A stretch of 64,000 nucleotides of DNA from Streptomyces sp. GS7 (GCF_009834125.1 NZ_CP047146.1:4519501-4583500), one strand, 5' to 3'. Positions 43,975 to 52,628 are shown, numbered from the stretch's first letter. Notes: a model not told the origin generated them from the sequence alone. A program made the numbers and translations.

Positions 43975-45141
43975 GACTCCACCGTAACGAACGCGTTCGC
44001 CACGAACAAGTACGTGACGAACATGTTCGGTGAACAAGCTTGGAGCGCCCGCTGCGGTCACGCCGGGGCTCTTCCGCCCCGTACCGCCAACACGCCCGTC
44101 CCCCACACGCCCACGTCTCGACGACGACCTGGCCTTCGGCGCAACCCTGCTCCAGGCAGGAGAAGCCGTCGGCGAACTGCTCGAACGGGAAGACGCGGTC
44201 GGTGACCGGCTTCGGTTCGCCCGCGTCCACCAGCGCGGCGAGGTGTGCCAGGTCCGCACCGCTGGGGTGCATGAACAGGAAGCGGTAGCTCGCCCCGTGC
44301 CGCCGCGCCTCGCGCCGGATCTTCACGCTGAGCAACCCGAACACGGCGGCGAGCAGCGGGCCCTTGCCCATGTCCCTGCGGGCGGTGGTCGGCTCCGGGG
44401 CCTTCGTGACGGAGACCGTGGTGGTGCCCGGCTTGAGGATGGCGAAGCTGTCCAGGAGGTCCTGCCCGCCGGTCAGGTCGAAGGCGCCGTCGTCATCGCG
44501 CAGTACGTCCTTGAACTTCTGCTCGCGGTAGCCGATGACGGTCTTCGCGCCGAGCGAGCTCACGAGGTCGGCGCCGCGTGGTGAGGCCGTGGTGGCCACC
44601 TCGGCGCCCATCGAGACGGCGAGCTGGATCGCGAGCGTGCCCACGCCGCCGGCGCCACCGGAGATGAACACCCGGTCGCCGGCCTGCGGGCCCAGCTCGT
44701 CGCGCAGCGCCGGCAACGCGGTCAGGCCGGCGAGCGGCAGTCCGGCCGCGTCCGTGAAGCGGAGCGCGGCGGGCATCTTCGCCACCGGTGACTGTTCGAC
44801 GACGGCGAAGGGAGCGAACGCACCCGGCTTGTCCTTGTCCACGCGCGCGAACACCCGGCCGCCGACGGCGAATCGGGGGACGCGGCGCCCACCGCCTCGA
44901 CCTCTCCGGCCAGTTCACTGCCCGCGACCATGGGCAACGGCAGGCGCTCGACCAGCCGCAGCCCGCCCTCCCGCAGCTTGTAGTCGATCGGGTTGAGGCC
45001 CGCAGCGCGCACCCGGACGAGCACCTCGCCGGGCTCAACCTGCGGCGCGGGGAGTTCGCAGGTTACGGCGCCGGCGTGAGCGGGGGACGGGGTACTCGCC
45101 CTGGTGGTCGGCGTGATCGTGTCAGGGAGATCGTCTGCCAC
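43907..45141 (-). pseudogene. Zinc-free quinone oxidoreductase-like gene, frameshifted
   Basis: The N-terminal GroES-like part reads PGEVLVRVRAAGLNPIDYKL and LPMVAGSELAGEVEAVGA. A frame change at the GGGGG run 44875-44879 connects it to RFAVGGRVFARVDKDKPGAF. Then come the NADPH-binding FISGGAGGVGTLAIQLAVSM, TASPRGADLVSSLGAKTVIG and VFPFEQFADGFSCLEQG to EGQVVVE. One indel in the run would restore a normal QOR. Past GQVVVE the frame has no stop and continues through the TetR operators to 43907, 20-60 residues too long, so the original 3' end also seems lost. Confidence 0.78.
43988..44029. promoter_or_regulatory. Two CGAACnnGTTCG palindromes, probable TetR operators
   Basis: CGAACGCGTTCG at 43988-43999 and CGAACATGTTCG at 44018-44029 are perfect 12-base palindromes that share CGAAC and GTTCG arms. 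Their centres are 30 bases apart, close to three helical turns, so two dimers would bind the same DNA face. They lie immediately upstream of the TetR-TetX-like operon. Confidence 0.8.
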
Positions 45142-45333
45142 GGCGGATCAGCGGCCGAGCTCAGCGTTCGCCAGGACGAGGAGGGCCTGCAGCAGCATGG
45201 TGGCGTGCACACGGCCCTGCACCGCCGGTTCGGACGTGCACCGGCCCCGGAGCGCGTGAACACTCACAAACGATCGTGACACTCACATCCGCTCTGCGTC
45301 GGCGTGCTCTACGACAGAGCCGGCCGAAAGCCG

Positions 45334-45921
45334 CTATCTGAACAGCAGTGCAGAAGCGCCCTGTTCGGCGAGATCCTCCGCGTGCGCCGGGAGGCCCGTG
45401 CCGGCGCGCAGGTGGCGGCGGACCAGGGCGAGGGGAAGGTCGACCAGGGCGAGGGCGACGCGATCGGCGCCCTCGGGGCCGTCGAGGCTCAGGGCAGTGG
45501 CGTGGGCGGCGAGGGCGGCGAAGACACGGCGGTTGCCGGCCTCGGCGCGGCCGCGATGCTCGGGCGACCAGTGGGCGCGGCCGAAGGCTTCGGCGCCGTA
45601 CAGCAGCACGGTGGCCCGCTCGGGGTGGGCGCGGCTCCAGGCGATGACATGGCGGGCCGCCATGCGGGCAGCCCGTGGGGCATCGCTGTCCGCCTCGTTG
45701 AGCACGGCCAGATAGCCCTCCTGGAAGTCCGTCACCGTTCGCAGCCACGTCTCGGCCAGCAGCTCGGTGCGTCCGGTGAACCGGTGGTAGACCGAGCCAC
45801 TCGGGGCGCCCACCTCGGAGGCGACCGCGGACATGGTCACCGCCGCCGCCCCGCCCTCCGCGGCCTTGTGGACGGCGGCGTCGAGGAACTGCTCGGTGGT
45901 GAATCGGGCTGGTCTCGCCAT
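45334..45921 (-). CDS. TetR-family regulator
   Basis: 195 residues. HTH at 7-55: FTTEQFLDAAVHKAAEGGAA, TMSAVASEVGAPSGSVYHRF, TGRTELLAETWLRT. The C-terminal helices (RMAARHVIAWSRAHPERATV; VALALVDLPLALVRRHLRAG) are TetR-like. It diverges from the small protein gene at 45985 with a 63-base gap containing a dyad. An upstream in-frame Met at 46005 overlaps that gene and was rejected. Confidence 0.88.
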   Translation of the reverse strand: MARPARFTTEQFLDAAVHKAAEGGAAAVTMSAVASEVGAPSGSVYHRFTGRTELLAETWLRTVTDFQEGYLAVLNEADSDAPRAARMAARHVIAWSRAHPERATVLLYGAEAFGRAHWSPEHRGRAEAGNRRVFAALAAHATALSLDGPEGADRVALALVDLPLALVRRHLRAGTGLPAHAEDLAEQGASALLFR

Positions 45922-45931
45922 GAAGTAGAGA

Positions 45932-45963
45932 GTAGTCTCCAATGAATTAGAGGAGGGTCTCCA
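45932..45963. promoter_or_regulatory. Dyad and direct repeat in the divergent TetR promoter
   Basis: CTCCAATGAATTAGAG is a near-perfect dyad (arms CTCCAAT and ATTAGAG, one mismatch) in the gap between the divergent genes. TCTCCAA occurs twice, 22 bases apart. Either is a reasonable TetR site for control of both genes. Confidence 0.45.
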
Positions 45964-45984
45964 AAATGACAACGGAGGGACGCG

Positions 45985-46506
45985 ATGGCCGTCTACAACG
46001 TGCACGAACGGCTACTGAACGCCCAGCAGAGCGAGGTCGGAGCGCTGATCGACACGCTGGCCGGCGAAAGCGACGCGCTGTGGCCGGTGCACACGTGGCC
46101 TCGGATGGCTTTCGATCGCTCACTTGCGGTCGGAGCCGTCGGCGGACACGGCCCGATCCGCTACACCGTGAGCGGTTACGCACCCTCCATGTGGGTGCGC
46201 TTCGCCTTCAGCGCGCCGCGCGGTTTCGACGGCTTCCACGAGTTCACCGTCCACGCCGCCGGCGAGCACCGCACCCTGCTGCGCCACACCCTGGCCATGC
46301 GCACCCGCGGCCCGGCCCGCCTCACCTGGCCGTTGCTGTGGCGGTCCCTGCACGACGCGTGCCTGGAAGACAGCATGGACCGCGCCGCCACGGCCTGCGG
46401 GGCACCTCCCTTCCGACCGTCCACCTGGAACCCCTACGTCCGCCTCCTGCACGCCATAGCCCGCACCGCGAACCGGAAGGCACGGCCGGAGGAGGAAACC
46501 GCTTGA
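45985..46506 (+). CDS. Small START/SRPBCC-like hypothetical protein
   Basis: 173 residues. MAVYNVHERLLNAQQSEVGA and LIDTLAGESDALWPVHTWPR form the first helix and loop; IRYTVSGYAPSMWVRFAFSA, GFHEFTVHAAGEHRTLLRHT and MRTRGPARLTWPLLWRSLHD are alternating strands and the long C-terminal helix seen in SRPBCC/polyketide-cyclase-like proteins of actinomycetes. No catalytic residues were identified. It is divergent from a TetR gene that probably controls it. Ligand unknown. Confidence 0.7.
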   Translation: MAVYNVHERLLNAQQSEVGALIDTLAGESDALWPVHTWPRMAFDRSLAVGAVGGHGPIRYTVSGYAPSMWVRFAFSAPRGFDGFHEFTVHAAGEHRTLLRHTLAMRTRGPARLTWPLLWRSLHDACLEDSMDRAATACGAPPFRPSTWNPYVRLLHAIARTANRKARPEEETA

Positions 46507-46716
46507 GCTCCAATGAGCCCGTTTTATCTTGAAGTTGCGGGCCATGGGACTGGTGTGAGCTGGGGCCGAGGTGCCACTGCGGGTCAGGAGCGAGATCGCC
46601 GGCAAGTGGTCATCCGGCAGGTGGCGGCTTCGGCTGGTTCGGCCCGTCGACGGGCGGAGTGATCGTCGGGCGGCTTCACAGGTTTCTGGTTTCTGCTGAA
46701 GGTCCGGGCCGGACGG

Positions 46717-46745
46717 GGCCCGCTGACGACCTCCGTCAGCGGGCC
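46717..46745. terminator. Terminator hairpin after the secreted-protein cluster
   Basis: GGCCCGCTGACG and CGTCAGCGGGCC are perfect 12-base arms with loop ACCTC. It lies between the ends of the converging SRPBCC-like and secreted-protein genes, 55 bases after the last cluster gene, and can stop both transcripts. Confidence 0.8.
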
Positions 46746-46799
46746 GTGCGCTCTGCCGGGCTCACCTGCCCGCCGGGGTCGGCGGGCGAAGCACAGGTG

Positions 46800-47183
46800 T
46801 CAGCAGTTCTCCCGGAGGACGTGGATTCCGGATACCAGGGTGCCTTCGAGCCGGTAGCAGTGGTTCTTGTCAGGCTCGTTGATGTACAGGGGCTGGGAGC
46901 CTCCCGTCCAGTAGACGGTGGCGGTGACCCCGGTGGCTCCCGCGGGGAAGTACGCCTTCCAGCTGGTCCCGATCGGGCGGTCGTGCTGGCAGTAGTTCTT
47001 TTTCTCTATGCCGTCCGGTCCCTGCCACTGGTAGCACGTGTCGATGAGCGACCCTGCCTTGTGATCGAACTGGATGTAGTTGTCCGTGGCGGCGGCCGCC
47101 GAAGGTGCCGTGAGCACCACGCCGGTCAGGGCCGCCCCCAGGGCGGCGACCGCACATGTCCGCGAACGCTTCGTGTTTCGCAC
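46800..47183 (-). CDS. Secreted four-cysteine protein A of the cluster
   Basis: 127 residues from GTG 47183. Signal peptide: CAVAALGAALTGVVLTAPSA, cleaved after AAAA-T. The mature part begins DNYIQFDHKAGSLIDTCYQW, then KKNYC, RPIGTSWKAYFPAGATGV, NHCYRL and the terminal ENC: four Cys, probably two disulfides. It aligns with proteins B and C of this cluster throughout, most closely with C around GT-WKAYFPAGATG. It is last in the putative operon, 38 bases after B. The family is not recognised. Confidence 0.75.
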   Translation of the reverse strand: MRNTKRSRTCAVAALGAALTGVVLTAPSAAAATDNYIQFDHKAGSLIDTCYQWQGPDGIEKKNYCQHDRPIGTSWKAYFPAGATGVTATVYWTGGSQPLYINEPDKNHCYRLEGTLVSGIHVLRENC

Positions 47184-47221
47184 GATGGGAGTCCACCTCT
47201 CGCTTCGGCTGTCGGACATGC

Positions 47222-47617
47222 CTAGCAGCCCTTGTCCGTGATCTTCGGGTTGAAGGTGTAGCCGCTCAGCTCGTAGCAGTGGCCCTTGCCCAGATCGGTG
47301 ATCTGGGGCGACACATTGCCGCCGCCGATCTGTGCGGCTACGGTCACCTCGACCCTGACGCCCTTCGCGTCGTCGGGGATCTCCACTCGCCAGTCGGTGC
47401 CTTTGGGCTTTGCGTAATCGCAGGAGTCCGAGGTCGCCGAGTTCTTCCAGTGGTAGCAGGTATCGACCAGGAACCAGCCGTTGTTGGTGAACCCGATGTA
47501 CTTGCCCGATCCCGCAGCGCTGGCGGACGGTGCCGTCATGACCGCGCCGCCCAGTGCGAGACTCAGGGCTGCGGCTCCGTATGCCACCGACTTCTTGATA
47601 TTCCGCGCATTCCGCAC
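47222..47617 (-). CDS. Secreted four-cysteine protein B of the cluster
   Basis: 131 residues. Signal peptide SVAYGAAALSLALGGAVMTA, cleaved after ASA. The mature protein has GKYIGFTNNGWFLVDTCYHW, a second Cys in SDSCDYAKPKGTDWRVEIPD, GVRVEVTVAAQIGGG, GHCYEL and KITDKGC. It is the most divergent paralogue in the middle but keeps the Cys spacing at both ends (TCY-W, HCY-L, GC end). ATG 47617 follows a GGAGCA ribosome site. It begins 39 bases after the aerolysin-like gene, supporting co-transcription. Confidence 0.75.
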   Translation of the reverse strand: MRNARNIKKSVAYGAAALSLALGGAVMTAPSASAAGSGKYIGFTNNGWFLVDTCYHWKNSATSDSCDYAKPKGTDWRVEIPDDAKGVRVEVTVAAQIGGGNVSPQITDLGKGHCYELSGYTFNPKITDKGC

Positions 47618-47656
47618 AGGTGCTCCTTCGTGAGTTGTCGCGGGTGGACCGACGCC

Positions 47657-48391
47657 TCAGCGCCCGTTCTTCAGGGTCGCGCCGCACGCGACCACGTCGG
47701 TGTCCGCCCGCGCCGCCACCTTGAGGGGGATTTCGGTGCGCAGTCCGGTGATCTTCGCGCCGCCCAACTCGCCGCCCTGGATGGTCACATCGGAGACGCG
47801 CTGTTCCATGTCGTGGCCCATCATCAGCATCCCCTTCTGACCCGGCTTGATGGTGATCCTGATGTCGCCGCTCTTCGTCTCGGCGTTTGTCTCGCTGTAC
47901 TGCGCGGAGGCGCCGACTCCCAACTTGTCCTTGACCAGGGTGATATCGATGCTGCCACCGACGTTCCAGCCCCAGGTGAAGGTCTTGCTTCCGCTGAGCG
48001 TCTGGTTGATTTCGGAGGCCCCGGGGCTGCAGTTCTGAATGGGGCCGATTCCCATACCGGCGTTGTCGACATCGAACCACTTCGTCACCTGCTGGGACGA
48101 CGTGGTCGTGGCCGAGCACGAGACCTTGCTGCTCTTGCACTGGTCCAGGGCCCGCTTGACCTCCGCAGCGGAATTCACCTGATAGCCGTTGTCGTAGGTG
48201 ACCGAGGGGGATCCTCCCTCCACCCAGGTGTCGGTGTGGCCGTTGACATCGGTCGTTCCGGAGCCCTGTGCGGCCGATGCCGCGGGCGCCGCCAGGGCGA
48301 GCGCGGCGGCGACGGCTCCGATGGCGACGCCTATTCTGGAGACGGAGGCGGGGAGGGAGGAGCGGACGGTCGGAGTGCATGTGGGGGGCAT
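47657..48391 (-). CDS. Secreted aerolysin-like (possible pore-forming) protein
   Basis: 244 residues from ATG 48391 (GAGGAAACA ribosome site). The signal peptide has core VSRIGVAIGAVAAALALAAP, cleaved after ASAA. The mature protein is Ser/Thr-rich and mostly alternating beta: YDNGYQVNSAAEVKRALDQC; QTLSGSKTFTWGWNVGGSID; TLVKDKLGVGASAQYSETNA; GDIRITIKPGQKGMLMMGHD. That order (S/T-rich strand, amphipathic hairpin, IKPGQ turn) recalls aerolysin/ETX-MTX2 pore formers. Four Cys are present. It lies between paralogous small secreted proteins in one probable operon. Pore formation is an inference from composition; a lectin or inhibitor cannot be excluded. Confidence 0.6.
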   Translation of the reverse strand: MPPTCTPTVRSSLPASVSRIGVAIGAVAAALALAAPAASAAQGSGTTDVNGHTDTWVEGGSPSVTYDNGYQVNSAAEVKRALDQCKSSKVSCSATTTSSQQVTKWFDVDNAGMGIGPIQNCSPGASEINQTLSGSKTFTWGWNVGGSIDITLVKDKLGVGASAQYSETNAETKSGDIRITIKPGQKGMLMMGHDMEQRVSDVTIQGGELGGAKITGLRTEIPLKVAARADTDVVACGATLKNGR

Positions 48392-48490
48392 TGTTTCCTC
48401 ACTCGGTAGATGTGCGGTAACCCGCACCTGGGGGGAACGCGGGACGGCGGCCGCCTCGCAATTGACGACAAGTGACGGCAAGTGACGTGT

Positions 48491-48871
48491 TCAGCAGCCC
48501 GTTTCCTGGAGTTTCGGGCGGTCGACGAGACCGGTCACCTCGAAGCAGTGATTCCGGTTGGTGTCGGTCACGACGGCGGTGTCCACCGTGGCGTAGGTGA
48601 CCACACTGGCGCTGAGGTCGATCTTTGCGCCGGTGGCACCGGCGGGGAAATACGCCTTCCAGGTAGTGCCCACCGGCCGGACGTTGTGGCAGTAGTTCTT
48701 GTCCTCCGCGTCCCGCCACTTGTAGCAGGTGTTGGCGAGTATTCCGGCGTTGTTGGTGATCTGGAGGTAATTTCCGGTTCCCGCGTGTGCGGCCGGCGCG
48801 GAGAGCACGGTCGAGAAGGTCGCGGCTCCCGCCGCGAGAAGGCCATACACGGCTCTACGATTGAACTTCAC
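48491..48871 (-). CDS. Secreted four-cysteine protein C of the cluster
   Basis: 126 residues. The signal peptide is MKFNRRAVYGLLAAGAATFS, ending near AHAG. Mature: GNYLQITNNAGILANTCYKW, KNYCHNVRP, GTTWKAYFPAGATGAKIDLS, NHCFEV and KLQETGC. Clearly paralogous to A and B. First gene of the putative operon; a 99-base gap separates it from the aerolysin-like gene. Upstream lies 400 bases without genes, including a terminator of the regulator gene and probably the cluster promoter. Confidence 0.75.
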   Translation of the reverse strand: MKFNRRAVYGLLAAGAATFSTVLSAPAAHAGTGNYLQITNNAGILANTCYKWRDAEDKNYCHNVRPVGTTWKAYFPAGATGAKIDLSASVVTYATVDTAVVTDTNRNHCFEVTGLVDRPKLQETGC

Positions 48872-49156
48872 GGTTGCTACTCCCTCTCACACTTCCCCAT
48901 GGCATCGGAAGAATCCGATCGTTCGGGACCAGGTCGTTCGATCAGGTCGTTCGATCAGGTCGTTGGGCATGAGTAAGTCATGAGAGAGCTGCCGGATCAA
49001 TTGATTCCGGATAAGTCTTCGGTACCCGGATTGCAGCTCTCGGGGTAACCACGAGGAGAGCCGGGAGAATCCACGGCCCCGGGAACGCGACCACGGCGCC
49101 CACAGCGCCCACGGCACCACGAACTACGGGACCAGGTTGGTATACCCGCAGACATG
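48872..49156. promoter_or_regulatory. Presumed promoter region of the secreted-protein cluster
   Basis: About 285 bases between protein C and the regulator's terminator. It contains the tandem unit TCGTTCGATCAGG (near 48938 and 48950), where GTTCGATCAGGTCGTT is repeated. Such short tandem repeats near a promoter may be regulator sites. No gene is supported here. Confidence 0.45.
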
Positions 49157-49195
49157 CCGGAAGCCCCTCGTCCGAGGAGGATGAGAGGCTTCCGG
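49157..49195 (-). terminator. Terminator of the LAL regulator gene
   Basis: CCGGAAGCCCCTC and GAGAGGCTTCCGG are 13-base arms with one mismatch around a 13-base loop, 90 bases after the regulator's stop. It separates the regulator from the secreted-protein cluster on the same strand, so the two are likely transcribed separately. Confidence 0.65.
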
Positions 49196-49284
49196 AGCCG
49201 ACGACCGGGCGGCAGGACCGAGCGGCGGCGCGTTCCGTTCCGGGCCCGGCGGCAGCGCCGAAATTCAGGCGAAGGTGGCCGAGT

Positions 49285-52224
49285 TCAGGAGGAGGCGGCC
49301 GATCCACGCTCCGTGCTCACACCGCTCGCATCGGCCATTGCCGCGGCCAGATATGGGCGCCCGGGGATCCCCAGTTTGCGGTAGGCGCCGGTGAGATGGG
49401 TCTCCACGGTCCGCAGCGAGACGACGAGCCGTTCGGCGATCTCCTTGTTGCTGTATCCCTGAGCCGCCAGGGCGCTGACGCGCTCCTCCCCCGCGGTCAG
49501 CACCCGGATTCCCCCGGGTCTGCCGACCCGTCCGCCGGCGAGGTGGAGCCGCTGCTCCAGCCGCGCCGCGAGCGTCGTGGCACCGCACCCGGCGGCCAGG
49601 TCCAGGCCCCGGCGCAGTGCCTGGCGCGCACCGGGCTTGTCGTCGCGGCGCATGAGGGCGGCTCCGAAGTCGTCGAGCGCACGGGCGAGTTCGAGGCGGG
49701 CCGGGGTGGCGTCGAGTACGCTCACGGCCTCGGCCAGCAGGTCGAGCCCCCGGGCACCGCCGGTCGCGGTACCGGACGCCCGCAGCGCCACCCCGAGGGC
49801 TCGGGGGATCCGGCAGCGGCGGGCGAGGTCGAGTTCCCGCCCGGCGAGCGTACGGGCCGATGCGTCCTCGCCCAGGGCGAGATGGGCGGCCACCGCGCGC
49901 GAGCGCCACGGGTACATCGCGGGGTTGACCGTGCCGACGGCGTCGCAGTGGTGACCGCACTCGCGCAGCAGGGAGAGCGCCGCCCGTGTATCGCCCTGGG
50001 CGGTACGCAACGCTGCCAGGCTCATGAGGAACCGGGGCCGTTCCCAGGCCACTTCCGCCTGCCCGGCCGCGGCGTGCGCGAGGGCGACCCGCTCCGCGGC
50101 CTCGGTCCGGCCCAGCGCGAGCAGGGCGTCGATCCTGATCGTGTCCAGGGTCAGTGCGTACGGGAGCCGCCCGGTGGGGGAAGCCTGGTCCGCGGCGGCC
50201 TTGGCGGTGGCGAGGGCTTCGGTGATGTTTCCCCGGCGCAGTGCCAGGGCGGCCTGGTAGATCCTCAGGGACGAGCCCAGCAGCTCCATGCCCCGGCCCG
50301 AGATCTCCTGGGTCAGGTGGCGGCTGAGCCGGTCGGCCGAGTCCAGCGCGTCCAGGTAGAGCAGCGTCTGTGCGACGAAGTAGTGCAGCGGGAACAGGTC
50401 GTGCGAGAACGCCGGCAGATTGACCGACGCGCGCTCGACGAGACCGGCGACGTACGGGGCCGGCTCGGCGGCGCGCAGGGCGTGGAAGGCATGTATGGCG
50501 AGCAGTTGGCGCTCTCCCGCCGTGCGGTCGGCCAGGTCGTCGTCCGCGCCGGGGGACGGGGCCGGACCCTGACCGGCCACGGACGGTCGCTCGAACTCCA
50601 TCCACGCGCGCAGTCCGGTCATCCGCAGCGCCGGCTCCCCGTCGGCGGCTCCGGCGTCCGCCCCGGGCCGGTCGCACAACGCCGCTATCTTCCGGTCCAC
50701 GCTCGACAGATCCGTACGGGAGCCCCGGGACAGCAGCAGCGAGTAGGCCAGCACGCCCAGGGCGTCGGTGCGGGCCGTCCCGTCGGTCAGCCCTTCGAGC
50801 GCGCTCGTGACGCAGGAGGTCGCCAGAGCGGCGTCGTAGTGGCTCGCCGCGGTGCCCAGCTCCAGGAGCACCCGGGCACGCTCGGGTGCGTCCAGCGCCT
50901 GGTTGAGGGCGGAGCGCAGATAGGTCACCGCGGTCTCCGGCGCGCCGCGGTGAACGGCTTCGGTGGCCGCTCTGCGCAGGACCGGCAGAACCCAGGGTCC
51001 GTGCACGGGCCCGGCCGCCAGCAAATGGGCCGCGACCTCCTCGTCGGGCCGGCCGCTGAGGCAGGACACCTGGGCGGCCCGCGCATGGCCGGCGCCCAGT
51101 TCCTCGGGCGACAGCATGCCCAGCACGGTGTCGCGGACGACCGGGTGGGTGAAGCCGGGGTCGCCGTCCGCCCGCAGCAGACCCAGCGACCGCAGTTCCT
51201 CCGCCGCGGAGCGCACCACCGCCCGCCCGGTCCCGCAGAACGCGGCGAGCAGGTCCGGTGGTTTGCGGTCGCCCAGGAAGGCCAGCGCCTGTGCCAGCTC
51301 CATGACCTCGTCCGGCGTCTGACAGAGCCGGTGCGAGATCTCCGCACCGAGCGTCGACAGGTTGACCGTGGGGATACGGTCCAGGAACTCCGTCGTCGGC
51401 TTCACGCCACCGCGCTGCGCCTGGCAAAGGAGCGCCCGAACGAACAGCGGGTGCCCGCCCGTGGCGGTGTGACAGGCGGCGCAGAATGCCTCGTCGGGCC
51501 GGTCCGTGGGCCATACCGTCCGCACCAGCTGCGTCACGGCGGCAGCGTTCAGCGGCGCCACGGTGATGGTGCGGCAGTTCGCGGGCCGGACGAGCTCGGC
51601 GAACAGCGGATCACGCCCCCGGCCCTCGGCACTCCGGCTGGTCACGGCTACCAGCACCGGGTGGCCGTCCGCCCGCCCGACGAAGTGCACCAGCCAGCGC
51701 AGCGAGGGCTGGTCGATCCACTGCACCGCGTCGATGGCCAGGAGCAGTGGTCGCCGCTGGGCCAGCCGGGCGGCGAGACCGTCGAGTTCCCGCAGCGTCG
51801 ATGCCGTCTGATCGGCTGCCTCCCGGAGCCGATCTGTCGCGGCGGCACCGTCCAGCGCCCGCAGTGCGGCGGCCGCGGCCCCTTCCGCGAGCTCCGTACG
51901 ATCGGCCGGGGCGCTTTCCGCCAGGAGGGGCTTGAACAGCTGGCGTACCGCGCCGAAGGCGAAGGCACGTTCAAGAGGGTGGCAGCGGGCCCGGAGCACG
52001 CGGAACCGCTCATTGCGGTTCCACCAGCTGCTCATCAGGGCCGACTTGCCGATCCCTGCGGGCCCTTCGAGCTGGACGACGCGGGTCCGGCCGGACAGGA
52101 CGCCGGCGGCCACCGCGTCGATGGCTGCGAGTTCGGGCTCACGCCCGACCACCGGCCAGTCGTCACCGCACGCATCACGGGAATGTACGAACGTCACCAG
52201 TTGCTCAACTCTCATCGTCCTCAT
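49285..52224 (-). CDS. LAL-type large LuxR-family ATP-binding regulator
   Basis: 979 residues, typical length for the LAL family. An AAA-like NTPase comes first, with Walker A LEGPAGIGKSAL at 52-63, Walker B LLLAIDAVQWIDQ near 180 and a sensor region SLRWLVHFVGRADGHPVLVA. A long TPR-like helical middle follows. The C-terminal LuxR HTH is LTAGEERVSALAAQGYSNKE with RLVVSLRTVETHLTGAYRKL. These proteins activate gene clusters on binding a sugar or other signal. ATG 52224 follows GGAAG. It lies just upstream, on the same strand, of the secreted-protein cluster and is its most likely activator. Confidence 0.93.
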   Translation of the reverse strand: MRTMRVEQLVTFVHSRDACGDDWPVVGREPELAAIDAVAAGVLSGRTRVVQLEGPAGIGKSALMSSWWNRNERFRVLRARCHPLERAFAFGAVRQLFKPLLAESAPADRTELAEGAAAAALRALDGAAATDRLREAADQTASTLRELDGLAARLAQRRPLLLAIDAVQWIDQPSLRWLVHFVGRADGHPVLVAVTSRSAEGRGRDPLFAELVRPANCRTITVAPLNAAAVTQLVRTVWPTDRPDEAFCAACHTATGGHPLFVRALLCQAQRGGVKPTTEFLDRIPTVNLSTLGAEISHRLCQTPDEVMELAQALAFLGDRKPPDLLAAFCGTGRAVVRSAAEELRSLGLLRADGDPGFTHPVVRDTVLGMLSPEELGAGHARAAQVSCLSGRPDEEVAAHLLAAGPVHGPWVLPVLRRAATEAVHRGAPETAVTYLRSALNQALDAPERARVLLELGTAASHYDAALATSCVTSALEGLTDGTARTDALGVLAYSLLLSRGSRTDLSSVDRKIAALCDRPGADAGAADGEPALRMTGLRAWMEFERPSVAGQGPAPSPGADDDLADRTAGERQLLAIHAFHALRAAEPAPYVAGLVERASVNLPAFSHDLFPLHYFVAQTLLYLDALDSADRLSRHLTQEISGRGMELLGSSLRIYQAALALRRGNITEALATAKAAADQASPTGRLPYALTLDTIRIDALLALGRTEAAERVALAHAAAGQAEVAWERPRFLMSLAALRTAQGDTRAALSLLRECGHHCDAVGTVNPAMYPWRSRAVAAHLALGEDASARTLAGRELDLARRCRIPRALGVALRASGTATGGARGLDLLAEAVSVLDATPARLELARALDDFGAALMRRDDKPGARQALRRGLDLAAGCGATTLAARLEQRLHLAGGRVGRPGGIRVLTAGEERVSALAAQGYSNKEIAERLVVSLRTVETHLTGAYRKLGIPGRPYLAAAMADASGVSTERGSAASS

Positions 52225-52628
52225 CTGGTCTTCCAGACGACGTGAGGACCCCGACGGTTGACCCGCGCCCGTACGTGCTACGACCATCTTGCGCGCGCCC
52301 TCGGGGTCGCGATCACCGAGGCGATGACCGACCGGGGGCTTGCTGGACCGGGAGCAGGGGCTGACTCCCACCAGCAACGGGACCGACTGCCCGGCCGAAC
52401 TCGGCCTCGTGCCACCTCCCGCCACGGCGCCCGCTCGTGCCTGGACCTAACCGAACGCCGCCCCACCTGGCCGGTGCCGCCGTGTGCCGTCACACCTTCG
52501 ACTCCGGTTGGATCAGTCGGATCAGTACCCGTCGCGCCATCGCTCTCACCAACACTGGTCGGCGCGCGCTTCGGAGCCACCTCGGCCTGTCCGACGAGAC
52601 GCGCACCTCTCTCAGATGAACACCGATC
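52225..52628. other. Interval without a recognisable gene
   Basis: About 400 bases upstream of the LAL gene. Open frames on both strands are Arg/Pro-rich and lack a ribosome site or domain. It presumably holds the LAL promoter. Confidence 0.5.

Noticed and set aside
49396..52245. 949-codon open frame on the plus strand opposite the LAL regulator
   Set aside because: It is fully antisense to a protein with clear Walker and LuxR motifs and is Arg/Gly/Glu/Pro-rich without any domain, as expected of a shadow frame in high-G+C DNA.
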